NCBI GenBank assembly: GCA_947396885.1
Contig: OX377202.1
Location: forward strand, 30,123,407 to 30,187,406
Origin: Heligmosomoides polygyrus polygyrus
Taxonomy: Eukaryota; Nematoda; Chromadorea; Rhabditida; Heligmosomidae
Direction of reading: 5' to 3'
DNA length: 64,000 bases
Part shown: positions 47,902 through 58,600 of the stretch, in pieces
Layout of the letters: each line of letters begins with the position of its first letter
How positions within the stretch are numbered: position 1 is the stretch's first letter
Notes under the pieces: model-generated
Told to the model about the DNA's origin: nothing
Seen by the model: only the letters and a program-made list of their open reading frames with translations
Databases searched by the model: none
Translations under genes and position numbers: made by a program

Positions 47902-48283
47902 AAGTGTTCGAAATACTGCTGACTATGACACTTTCGTGTGTCACGCCTGCATGAAAAACTTCTACTGGTGCGACAACGAACGAGGAAATATAGAAATAGT
48001 TCTGATCGCAGGCGCGGTAAGCATCTTGCTCCTCTTCATTTTCTGTGTGGGACCGTAATTGTGATCTCAGAATTGATGTGACCGTGATCTTATACTGTGC
48101 TCGACATATTGCTGAATGTAAACATTTGTGGGCCGCACACATATGAAAAACGTCTACATGCATCTAATTCATTGCCGCGCAGATGCTGGTCGTGGCTACA
48201 AACAAGGCTATAGAAGGGTAGGTCTGATCGCAGAAGCTCTCAGCATCTTGCTCCTCTTCTTTTTCTGTGTGGGACCGATATGA
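47902..48283 (+). pseudogene. duplicated segment coding a cysteine motif and membrane helix
   Basis: Two direct copies (47902-48058 and 48088-48283). In frame, copy 1 reads TFVCHACMKNFYWCDNERGN then IVLIAGAVSILLLFIFCVGP and stop. Copy 2 reads HMKNVYMHLIHC..., then GLIAEALSILLLFFFCVGPI and stop. Both end in a hydrophobic helix, like the C-terminus of a type I membrane protein. No splice acceptor is evident and a stop precedes copy 1, so this is probably a gene relic. The family is unrecognised. Confidence 0.35.
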
Positions 48284-48892
48284 TATTGAGCCGGGGTCGC
48301 GTTATAACTGGAGTCATTTTGAACGCAGAGTTCCTCCCTAAACCGCGCTATAATAGGAGTAGCGTTGTATCCGACGCGTCTTAAGCGGAGTTGATTTGTA
48401 TTGGCGTAAAGGTAAGCTGGCCGGGGCCAGAGAAAATCTACTTTATAGTCACGAGTCGCGTAGAGTCGCGTCCTATCCGGAGGCGTTATAACGGGGAGGA
48501 CTGTATTGTAGATTATTAGAGGTAAGTGCAATTGTGACCTAACGTATAAAGGGATTTAGTGGAATAACTCAAACTACGCCATATTTCAAAGTAATAGAAT
48601 AATAAATGTGTACCACAGTGATAACACATATCGTAATGTCAAACCCGGTATCGTATAATAGGGCACGGTACGTAGATGCTGTACAAGGAAAGATGATCGA
48701 GAGCGATTGTTGCACTCTGCTGGCGTGTTAGTGAACTATTATATTTTCATTAGTAATTGTTCAAACCGCATTGTTTCAACTTCTGCTGGTTTCTCGATTT
48801 TGGGCTAAAACACTATTTAGATAAAAATAGTTTTAGGAACATTCATAAAACCTTTGTTATGTAATTATTTGGTAACTAAATGAACCTAAATT

Positions 48893-50165
48893 TACAGGGT
48901 GCGCCATAAATATGATCACTTTTTTCGCGCGTCATTTTTTGTATTTGTTTGTGAACGTTTTTATGTTTCCATTGTTTCTTCGGATTCTACGTGTCATCTT
49001 AACCGTATAGAGTGTTTTTTGCATCTCCACACTGCTTCTATCAGAAATGGTAAAGTCTTGTTGTCAAAGAGGCGCAATCTTGGATCCGAGAAGGGTAGGA
49101 CTTTCTGTTCCCAACATCGCTCGTCTGCTGAAGCTGCACAAGATGACAGTCTATCGCTGTGTGGAACGTAACTCTCTCGTTGATCGTTTCCGACCTGGCT
49201 GCCAGGTACCCGTAGCTACGAGCAGTCTTTGAAAAATCGTGAAAGAACAATTCAAGTGGAATCCAGGCCGCAGCATGAGAAAGATGGCATTCGAGCTCAA
49301 CTTATCGGCTACCACGATGAAGCGAGTTTGCTAAGAATGAACTTGGACTATACCCCTACAAGTTCCGTCAGCTGCACGGACAAACGCCTGCACAGATGGA
49401 AGGAAGAAGAAAAAAATGTCCAAGACTCCTCGAGCGGCACGACCACTGCACGACGCTCTTCACTGATAGGAAACTTTTCTCAATTGAACAGCATTTTGAC
49501 CGCCAAAACTAGCGCTTATTGGTTGAAAGTGGTGAGGATGCAAACACCGTTAACAGAAACTCTCACTGAGCTTCCCTGATTGTTTGGGCCGGAGTTTGCG
49601 CCATAGGACGGACACGATTCGTTTTCGTTGAAAAAGGAGCCAAGGTCAACACCAATGTCTACGTGAACGACATTGTGATGAAGGAACTGCTTCCCTAGGC
49701 TCAAGAACACCCTTTAAATACAAAATGGACCTTTCAACAGAACGGCGCACCCGCTCATAAGTCCAAGAAGACTCAGGAGTGGTGCGCAAGGAATCTTCCC
49801 AACTTCATCCCTGTCTCTGAATGGCCGACAAACTCGTAAGATTTGAGTGTTATGGATAACTGCGTTGATTCATTCTAGAGAGTGAAGCCTGCGCTAAAAG
49901 GCGCACTACGACTCGAGGATTGAAATCTTCACGGGAAAAAGCATGGAAGAAAATTTCGCAAGCAACCTTACGTGCCGCCGTTGAGTCCTACCCTAAGCGT
50001 CTGAAGGTTGTCATTCGTGCCAAGGAAGATCATATTAGATTATATCCATTTTCCGTGTTAACTAGATTGTTAGTAAATTGTTGAGGAAGTTTCGCTATTC
50101 CCTGACAAATTCCCCGTGAGTAATTCGCTTTTTATTGAGTGACCATATTTATGGCGCACCCTGTA
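48893..50165 (+). mobile_element. Tc1/mariner element, maT-like (DD37D), decayed
   Basis: Element 48895-50163 (1269 bp). The TIR cagggtgcgccataaatatg at the left is matched by catatttatggcgcaccctg at the right, and it is flanked by TA at 48893-48894 and 50164-50165. Length, TIR and TA duplication fit mariner elements. Confidence 0.88.
49047..50060 (+). pseudogene. mariner transposase, DD37D type, inactive
   Basis: Starts MVKSCCQRGAILDPRRVGLS with an HTH (SVPNIARLLKLHKMTVYRC). Several frameshifts follow. Then KNELGLYPYKFRQL, FTDRKLF (first catalytic Asp at 49465), LIVWAGVCAIGRTRFVF, FQQNGAPAH (second Asp replaced by Asn at 49741) and DLSVMDN (third Asp at 49855). The second-to-third spacing is 37 residues, which defines the DD37D (maT) group. 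Stops occur at the SPDL position (TAA at 49837) and elsewhere. Role when intact: cut-and-paste at TA sites. Confidence 0.82.
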
Positions 50166-51291
50166 TAAGATCTTCTTATTCAACTGATGAACCACTGTGC
50201 AGGTGTTGCAATAATTAAGGCTCATCTGAAGGAAGGTGGCGAAACAAACCAAGAAAGTTACTTTCATTTCTTCATGAGTCTACTTACACTTGAGCATATA
50301 ATTTACTGTTCCCTCCGACGTCGTCCAAGTCGCTCTATTGGCACGCCACTATCAGTGATAGCCATCGCAGCTCTCCTTTTCATGCGAGTAATGAGAATGT
50401 GGGGACAACTCAATCTTTTCGCTTCGGCGGCTTGAGATTCTTCAGACTCCAGAATGATGTACATATGTAACAATCTCATTAATATCTTGGCAAACCTTGG
50501 CAAACCTACCTGTTTACACACATTCACGCACAAGTTCAGGACATCAGAATTTCAGATAATCTGTCTGGTTGTCAGAGAAACACATCCAATATGAGTACTA
50601 CAGTTTGCTGCCCTTGTGACGATCCTCCACAAAGTTTATTGTAGTACTCAGTTTCCTTCTTTATGCTCTTAATAACCGGTACAGTATACCATGGGTTACT
50701 GTTATTCTTCTGACGACTGTTTAATAGTAAATCACTGCTTGCTGTTAGCAGATAGCCCAATTACGAAGTAATTCAACCTCATCAAGGCGGCATTATGACA
50801 TTATGGTTAGCCTCCAGCTTCTCTCTCCTTGGAACCTCGGCATGGTTAGTTATTGTAATTAACGTCAATAATGGGCCAACACGATTTTTGTATCTTTGTT
50901 TCGGCCTTTTAGTATATTACTGTTAGCATCACCTTAGAAGATAGAAGAATACTAGCTATGTTGTTAAGCACCCTCAAGAAGCTATAGGGCCCCACCGCTC
51001 GGTCATTCGAATTTATTCACTGCAATATTTCCGAAAGCCACAGTGCTTCCTTATGCCGAGATATGTTCAGATTGAAGCTCAGAAACTGTTAAAGCACATT
51101 ATACGCGACGAACAGACGAATTCTGAAGCGCGTCTGCCGAAGTAACCGGTAGGCTGGGCCCATTGTCGATATGGAGGGTACCTCCTCACATTCTCTGTGA
51201 AGTGTAAACGATTTGGTGATAGCCTGTAGCTGAATCTGTATTTGTTATTTGGTGAGACTACTGCAGCTAATCGAATTCCTCGAGTGGTAAC

Positions 51292-51325
<34 letters not shown>

Positions 51326-52264
51326 GAGAGAGCAATACAATTGGAAGCATTGTCTTATATATTAGCATTGGCATCGCTTTCTGAAGCTACAGGTGTGAGG
51401 TGCTGGATTGGTCGAACGCTAGATGAAGAATGAGAAAATATGTCCCTTCATTTTGAATAGTTTTCGAATATGATGTATGAACGTTCTGTATATGTCTGTG
51501 TCGTCCTGCCGATGGTCAAGTCCAAGGGTACATATGTGGTTAATAGAGTTTTTGAGATAAAGAGGTGACGGGTAAAGTGGCCATACTATGTTCAGCCGAG
51601 GGCTACATACTTCGGGGAAGACCCTTACGCATCCGGTGGCCAGTCGGTTGAGGTCACCGTTCACCCCGTGAAAGATGTGTCAACTGACCGACAAATATAA
51701 TTTTCGGTGGCTTGATTCATACGACATCGCTCCACAGACTGCCATCTGGGCTCTAAAGTGCCGTTCCTTGCATAAATATTTTTTGTAGGACACAAGGAAG
51801 CTGAATAAGAAGGAGCGGAGTCGGACGTTGTTCTGCTTTTCATTTCTTTTTCGACGCAGTTGGATTCATTCCAGCCACTGATTCCATATGTCGTATATTT
51901 CAAGAGACAGCTTCATCATTATTTTTGTAATCGAGACTGCAATTGCAGGAAATGTTCCTCCATATGGCATAGACTTGGTGTGCGCCATATAAAAGTAATA
52001 GGTGTCGGCCGCACTTAATAATTTCGTCGTGCACAAAAGCGGAAACAATACCATTCCTGATGCGAGGATGTTGCCCTGGGCACTCCCTGTTCCGCCAGAA
52101 GATTTCCTTGAACCGCTCCATTATCAAGATTTTCTTCTTTCTAGGTCCTTTCGATGGGTAAGTTCAAAGAACAAGTTCACCTTTGGTTTCACCTCCATCG
52201 ATCCACATTTACCAAAATCGCAAATTTACCTTCAAGCTGAGATCATCAAAATCATTGTCATCGC
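50166..52264. other. no recognisable gene
   Basis: Apart from the GA microsatellite, only short frames without motifs. Presumed 3' intergenic DNA beyond nlp-11. Confidence 0.35.
51292..51332. repeat. GA microsatellite
   Basis: About 41 bp of GA repeats with one interruption. Confidence 0.9.
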
Positions 52265-52299
52265 CATCATCGTCGTCGGCATGCAGCCGACGACGATGA
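52265..52299. repeat. hairpin: 15-bp perfect arms, 5-nt loop
   Basis: atcatcgtcgtcggc / gccgacgacgatgat around atgca. It lies about 265 bp beyond the nlp-11 stop codon in the transcript direction. Confidence 0.8.
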
Positions 52300-52369
52300 T
52301 TAGGGAGGATACAGACACAACACTGTGATATAACACCACGCAACGTACACTGCTCAACAATAGTACACA

Positions 52370-52375
52370 TTTAAT
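52370..52375 (-). promoter_or_regulatory. candidate poly(A) signal for nlp-11
   Basis: ATTAAA on the minus strand about 190 nt after the nlp-11 stop codon. This is a common variant signal and a plausible distance. It is not confirmed, as other AT-rich hexamers could serve. Confidence 0.3.
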
Positions 52376-52399
52376 CTAAGTTGACATACATCGAGACAC

Positions 52400-52421
52400 G
52401 CACACAGACAGACAGACAGAC
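52400..52421. repeat. CAGA microsatellite
   Basis: acagacagacagacagacc, in the presumed 3' flank of nlp-11. Confidence 0.7.
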
Positions 52422-52563
52422 CGCCAGATCAATCGATATCGATTTGTTCTGCATAGTGTTATTGATTGTTGTTGACATACACGCGCACGCCACCCACTCC
52501 CTTGTTCAAATACTGGTATATCGCATAGTTCGCCTGCACTCAACCACCCCACGGTGATGATGA

Positions 52564-52680
52564 TCACTTTCTTCCGGCTCGTTCCAAGTAGTTGCTCAGT
52601 TCGACGGCGTTTTGGAGATCTTGCGATGGCGACAGGGCGGCTGCGCGCTTCTTGCCAGCGTCGAAGAGTCGGTGGTACAT
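52564..52680 (-). CDS. nlp-11: nlp-11 exon 3 (second and third peptides, stop)
   Basis: Thirty-eight codons plus TGA after an ATTTCAG acceptor. The first codons complete the second peptide (MYHRLFDA-GKKR). The third peptide runs AAALSPSQDLQNAVELSNY to LERA, followed by GRK and the stop. The join QMQ|MYHRLFDA matches the continuous C. elegans peptide, so exon 2 and exon 3 belong together despite 6.7 kb between them. Confidence 0.88.
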   Translation of the reverse strand: MYHRLFDAGKKRAAALSPSQDLQNAVELSNYLERAGRK

Positions 52681-55600
52681 CTGAAATGGAAGGAAATGAA
52701 GGATGAAGCGAGGAGAACATAGGAGGGAAAGTGATAAAGCCAGTAGGATGTATATTATCCATCCGTTTCATTTCTACAAACCTTGGTGGTTGGTCACATT
52801 TTCTTCTCTTAGAGTAATAGGAGTCCGGGGAGGGGATTAACTCTTTGAATTGCATAGCCTTTTGCTTAATCAATAGGCTTTCAAGACTAGAAAACTTGTG
52901 TCAAGTAATACCTTCTGTCTTCTTGTTAATCTACGAATTGCTCGAGTAGGCAGGTAACCTTCTCGTTGGTATATGTCCGGTGCCAGAATTGTCCAGTGAA
53001 TTTTCCTCACTCGAGGAAGGTAAAGCGATCACATCATTCCTTCAGGAATTTCACAAAAAGACTGCGACAAACGCGTTGAAGGGATCCCTCATTTTTCGAC
53101 GTCCATCGGAATGAATCGGTTTCGACCGTCATCCAACTAAAGTCAGCAAAGCATTAGGAGTGCCAGTGCGGCCCACCTAATGCTCGACGAGTTGTCCCAT
53201 GCACAACCGCATCTCCTCCAACGGATTTCAGTGTTCCGGAAGCATTTTCCCATATGTGCGAGTCGAGTGGTTCCGAGCATCGTCCTTGGTTCGATGTGTA
53301 GCGTGCAATCAAGCTTTCTTACGACTCCGGCTTCCAAGGTGTAGTTGTATAACAGTTTTCAGTTTTTTTGTTCAGTTAGCTGTATTATCCTTTTTTCCAG
53401 TGCCGAGCATCTTCTGGCATTCTCACTTTCAGATCGGAAGCCAACGTCGTCCACTCTTCTCCCTCAAATAAATAACTGCAGAAGTGCAGTCGAATTTCTC
53501 TGCCTTCTCAAACGCTGTTGACGATTAGGATTGGGAGCAGCGGCCACGACCGCCCATAACATCAAGAAATCATACATATCTCTAAAATCCATTTACGAAA
53601 TTGTTGACGAAATCTATGTTGCAGCTCTGGCAACCCCTTCTCTGCTCTACTATGCCACTCACTAGCCAATCAACTACGCGTTTGTTAATACATATCGGCT
53701 TTCTTCATTAAGAAGCAATTGGATACACTGCTGCAGACATTTTCGGTGGATGGCAAATATGGAGATTGTGAACACCACTCTGTTGGAGGAAGAATATCTC
53801 TGCAATCACTACAAGCTAAGAAGCTTCAAGCTGAGAATAGTGTAACGCTAGCGATGAATCGAAATATGGAAAAAAATACCAAATTTTCATAATCGCATTC
53901 GAATTAATAGAACCACGCCTACAGATGAGTATCACGGATAAAGGACAAAATTCGCCGGTGAGTCTTCAATGGCTATCAATCCCTCCATAGGATGCACTAC
54001 GCATTCTAAATTCGCCGAGATACTATTGAGAGAATTTCAAAACATGTTTAGATAATGTAATGAATTTCGGTGGCCAATCGAGGTGCAGGTCGCTGCGCTA
54101 TCCTTCTTGAAAAAGCAGCATTCACCTTCTTAAGAGAATTTGAAAGTCTGACTACGTGTTTGCAACGCCGACTTTTATTCGGGGTTTTGTGAGATCCGAT
54201 TCCTCCTGCGCCACTGGCCCAAGTGTTTGAACCTAAAATTGCCGATAAAAGGAATCGCGATGAAATTTTAAAAATCAGTTACCTTATTGTTTCGACAAGC
54301 GGTTCGCACTTTCCACACGACTAAGAGATTAAGGAATTGCCTAGTGGCTTTATTTTGTTGTTTTTCAGAGATCACCTTAGTATGGTGCAAAAGCTATCCA
54401 AAGTGCGCTCGAGCGCCGTCGTATTGTCTTCGTTTAGTTGTATGTTTTAATAGCCAAAGCTTTACCCTAACCCCGTAGCTGCTGGAAGATCTTTTGAGAT
54501 AGGAGGATCTTCCATATTCTTTAATCTTCCATAGTCGGTAGCTGAAGAATATTGAGACGTATCAAGCAATCTCACAGGAGCTATTTTTAGAGTAGAGCGT
54601 CTTTCTTTTTGAATACCTTGTTCTAACAATCAGTAAAAGCCAAGAAAAAACACGGGATGAAAGTGGAGTTTCACTGGCTGTACTATGTCGCACAAAAGGT
54701 TTCTAACGTTTTATTGACTGAAATAATGCCTAAGGCTGGGTTGGTTCCTTTATGTAGAGAAGAGTTTCACATCTGAACAGTCAGAAGACATACAAGATGT
54801 TGATATTTTCAGCGTTATGTCGCCAACCGTCGTCAGTTCTAGGCCTTCTTGCAGCTTGGACTGTTCGAGACTTCCTTGAACTTCTGGGCTTTCTGCTCTC
54901 AGAAGCCTCGGTTCTCAGGCTTTTGAGTCCTCCAGCGTGCCGTCTTGGTCGGACCGCGACTAGTAGAATCCTTCGGCAATTTTTTGCTTCTTCTCTTCAT
55001 TGAGTTCCATTTATCGACTCCTTTTCACTTGCTTTCAGTTGGTGTCGGAAAAATCGCCGAGGAGTTCTACTGGCTGAAGGAGATAGAAAGCTTGAGAACC
55101 GAAGTTTCTGAGAGCAGAAAGGCCCAAGTTCAAGAAAGTTTTGAACAGCCCAGGCTATACAAGATGTATTTCAAACGCTGAAGAGTTTAAACCACTTTTC
55201 GCGAAAACCTGTATGGCAAAGGTCATGGAGATTTGTGACTCGAATCTCAGCAGAGCCATACCGGAATTTTATCGGGATTGCTAGCTATATGAGGAAGGGA
55301 AAACCTGAAGGCTCCGCGCTGAATTATCGATAGTGAGCACTTTGAACAGTAAACAGCCTTAAAATGATGGAAAGCCCGGTTAGATTGTAAAATCGTCCAT
55401 AGGAACCGAACCTGTTGAATTTGGAATATAAAACAATGTCTTGATTTTTCATTTCAAATAATAGTTCACAGTTGATTGTATTTTTTGACATAATTTAACG
55501 ATTCACAAAGGCATTTACAAGAACAGCTCATAAAGCGCGAAACACGTGCAACAATATCAAAGGTTTTTTGAAGGCTCTAAACATGGGCTGCCCTCCTTGT

Positions 55601-58600
55601 GCCATTGCAAAGCTTCTAAATCACTTTCAAAGGATCCTTTTTGGTGATCCACTGCCGGTAGATTTCAAAAAAAAAATGCAGCAGGCACACTGTACATTGG
55701 AGGTGAGAATGCTATGCTATAGGAAAACTAAGGCCAAGCAATGATAAACTACTACAAATGTACCTTCCTCCTGTAAATTAAGGGTTTGCGGCAACATTAA
55801 ATATTACAAAACAACATCAACCTGGTAACTCACGTACTAAAACTGCAGGATTTAGAATTTAAAGTGTTATCCGATTCTGTGTAATCTGCACGGGTCTCTT
55901 ACATATATATATATTTTTGGAGAAAGCCTGCAGAGGAAAAATTTCGCCTTAGAAGAAGGGTATCAAAATTATATTAGCACTATAAATATCACTATTAAAG
56001 TTATAATTATTAATACATTTCGACAGTTCGTGAGTTCTAACTGTACAATTATTTAAGAGTAAAGATACGTACTCCTGCCTTTCATTGATAGAGATATTCT
56101 AAATGGCTCTTATAGTAAATAAAGTGGTCAAACGTAAATGAGGTTATGGTGTTTTGAAACTAAGAGACGGAAACTTCGGATACTTTCGGTCCAATCGAGT
56201 GCCAAGATTAGGGGTACGTTTAACTTCGGTATTCTCTGCAATGAAGTATGGTTTAAGACACGAGGTAAGCAATAGACAAATACATAAACAGGTAAGTTTC
56301 TGGGAATGCATCACTTTTACAGTTTTGATACAAAAGCCACTAAATAAATAAATAAATAAGTAAGTAAATAAATAAATAAATAAATATCTCGTCTCCAACC
56401 TGCGATGCAGTGACCTCAATGATCGCCATACTTTATAAATGCTACGCGCACAGCGTTCTGGGGCAGCATGCGTATAAAGAGATAAAGTCCTCAAGTATCA
56501 TCTCAATTCCGTAGGATCTGCTTGGTACGAGAAGGTGTCAAAGTCCTTCTGACAGTGCGAATAAGAACATAAATTGTAGCAAACCGACTTTCAGTTTTGA
56601 TGAAAAATTCATACTATCTACATTATACTTTCCATGCAACTAAGCCTTTACCGGCGTGAACCATGTCATAAAGCAGCCATAGGAAAACACCCACGCTCGT
56701 TCTATCTGTTTCCGAAAACAAATAAAGCATTGGCGAATTCGAAAAGGCCAATTGCAAAAATTTCGATGAAAAATTCATACTACTCCCACGAACATAGGCC
56801 AACATCATGTCACTTCTGCATGGCCAAGCATCATCAAAAATGACTACGGTCCAGGATAGAAAGAACGTTGAAGACTTTAGAATTTATTAGAAATTCATAG
56901 CTCTAAGTGAGTGTTACTAGAGTCTAGAGGAGTGAGAGTTTTGAACCAAATTCTTAAGGGAAACGCAACCTTTGCAGACGCTACATACCTTGGGTGTTGA
57001 AAATCAAAGACTAAGCTAAACAAACCTTTAACTGTTAGATTTCTAGAAGACTATTCATTTTACTGTGTGGTAATAATGTGAACCAATAACGAAAAGCCAT
57101 AGCGCATTCTCCTTCAGGAACGATTTTGTCATTTTCTGCTCAACAGATGGCGATATTGCATATACATAGTTCTTCTCTCTGTAGTCGTTTGATTGTCGTC
57201 ACACTAAAACTGGATGAACTGCAGAGAAAGTGCTTCTGCAATGGCTAACGTAAGGTGCGTGGCGCAACCCAGGTGCCGACCATTAAAACAGCCCTCCACT
57301 TGGGCCGATCGATGCAGCACCACGCGATATTTCAAAGGAAGAGTTTCTTCCTTAATGCCCATCGCCAGACGTACTTGGCGTCATGCAATTATTGGTCGTG
57401 TCTGAAGAAAAATCCTCATTAATTCCCACTTTTGCAAGCAGCAGAACAAATTGCCGAGTTCTGTCAAACAATTCCGCAGGGTACGGAATGTTATTTGAGG
57501 GATAAGAGCTGTCATTTCTGGAAGGAATGTCTGCATTTCTGAGACCATGTCGTCTAGACGCATGTCTCAATGATCTCTATCCAAAGACAGAATGCGGCTA
57601 CCAACACTTCCAGCAGGACCTTCCTTAGCACTTATGCTGGTATGCATACAGCACTACAAGAAATCAGGGTTTGCAACGCACCAAACTCTGTGACGAAGCA
57701 CTGCAGTTCTGCTTTTCCCTTTAACCATTAAATGAATTGCTTAGCGAGCGCGGCTTCCCCTTCACGAAGCACAAGATGGTAACCAAGATGCTATTCTACA
57801 GCTTACAACAGATGCTATAGAAAAAAAGATATCTTTCGGTGTCAGTCAATCCCCTTTTGCTCCACGAACCTTGTATCCTTCAGCAGGATAACGTGGAGGC
57901 GATCCTAATGAGCAAATGGCCCACACAACGACTTGCACGATTTGTGGTGCCCAAAAGAGTCGGAGCCTTATCCCTCCACAAGTCGGTGTTCTCCAGAGGC
58001 AATTCTTTCGCCCACATAGAAAGCTTTAGAAGGCGTAGTTGGTCAGCAGAGCACTCAAACCAGGAATTTGGAGTGCACGCGACAGCTGGCGCCTCCCCAC
58101 TGCGCTCCACGCCCCAGAGCTTCAAATCAACATTTATTCGAAGCAGAGTGGCGCCTTCTAATGTTCTTCTTGAGGAAGAGACCCAGTAAGAGTAACAAAC
58201 CGGACATTAAGTTAAGCTTTGGTCAACCTGGAGTCAGTAATCCAATAGTTTTCCTGAGAAAAGTTACAACGCACTGCCTCATTAACATCATTAGCCTTTT
58301 AAAATTTTAGCCCTAATTTTTTTGTTGACCTCATAATAGCATTTAAACAACCGTTCCAAATCGACAGAGGAAATAGGCCAACATTTGTCGATTCCTTCAT
58401 AAGAGCTTACGCGACTTAGAACACAGCACTGCTGATCGCGATGACGACTCGGAAAAAATTGTCGTCTACAAAAATTGGTCCTATGCAGCATTTAACGGGA
58501 AATTATTGGTGCGTAGGAGCGCATGTTCAACTGAGTTGTGCCACATCCTATAATTACATGCTGCAAGGAGTGATTCAGAAGTCGCATAAAAGGCCATTAA

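Larger units (their letters stand above)
46336..48503. mobile_element. possible Tigger/pogo-like non-autonomous element
   Basis: The left end cagttctctcttcttataacg (46336 on) and the right end, read inward on the minus strand from 48503 as cagtcctccccgttataacg, share the CAGT...TTATAACG pattern of pogo/Tigger termini. TA follows at 48504. Both ends carry further degenerate gcgttataacygga units. No transposase seen between. The two ends could belong to separate copies. Confidence 0.4.

Noticed and set aside
52376..52873. 165-codon open frame on the minus strand overlapping nlp-11 exon 3
   Set aside because: It is out of frame with the conserved peptides and crosses the TTTCAG acceptor. It is an overlap of the real exon.
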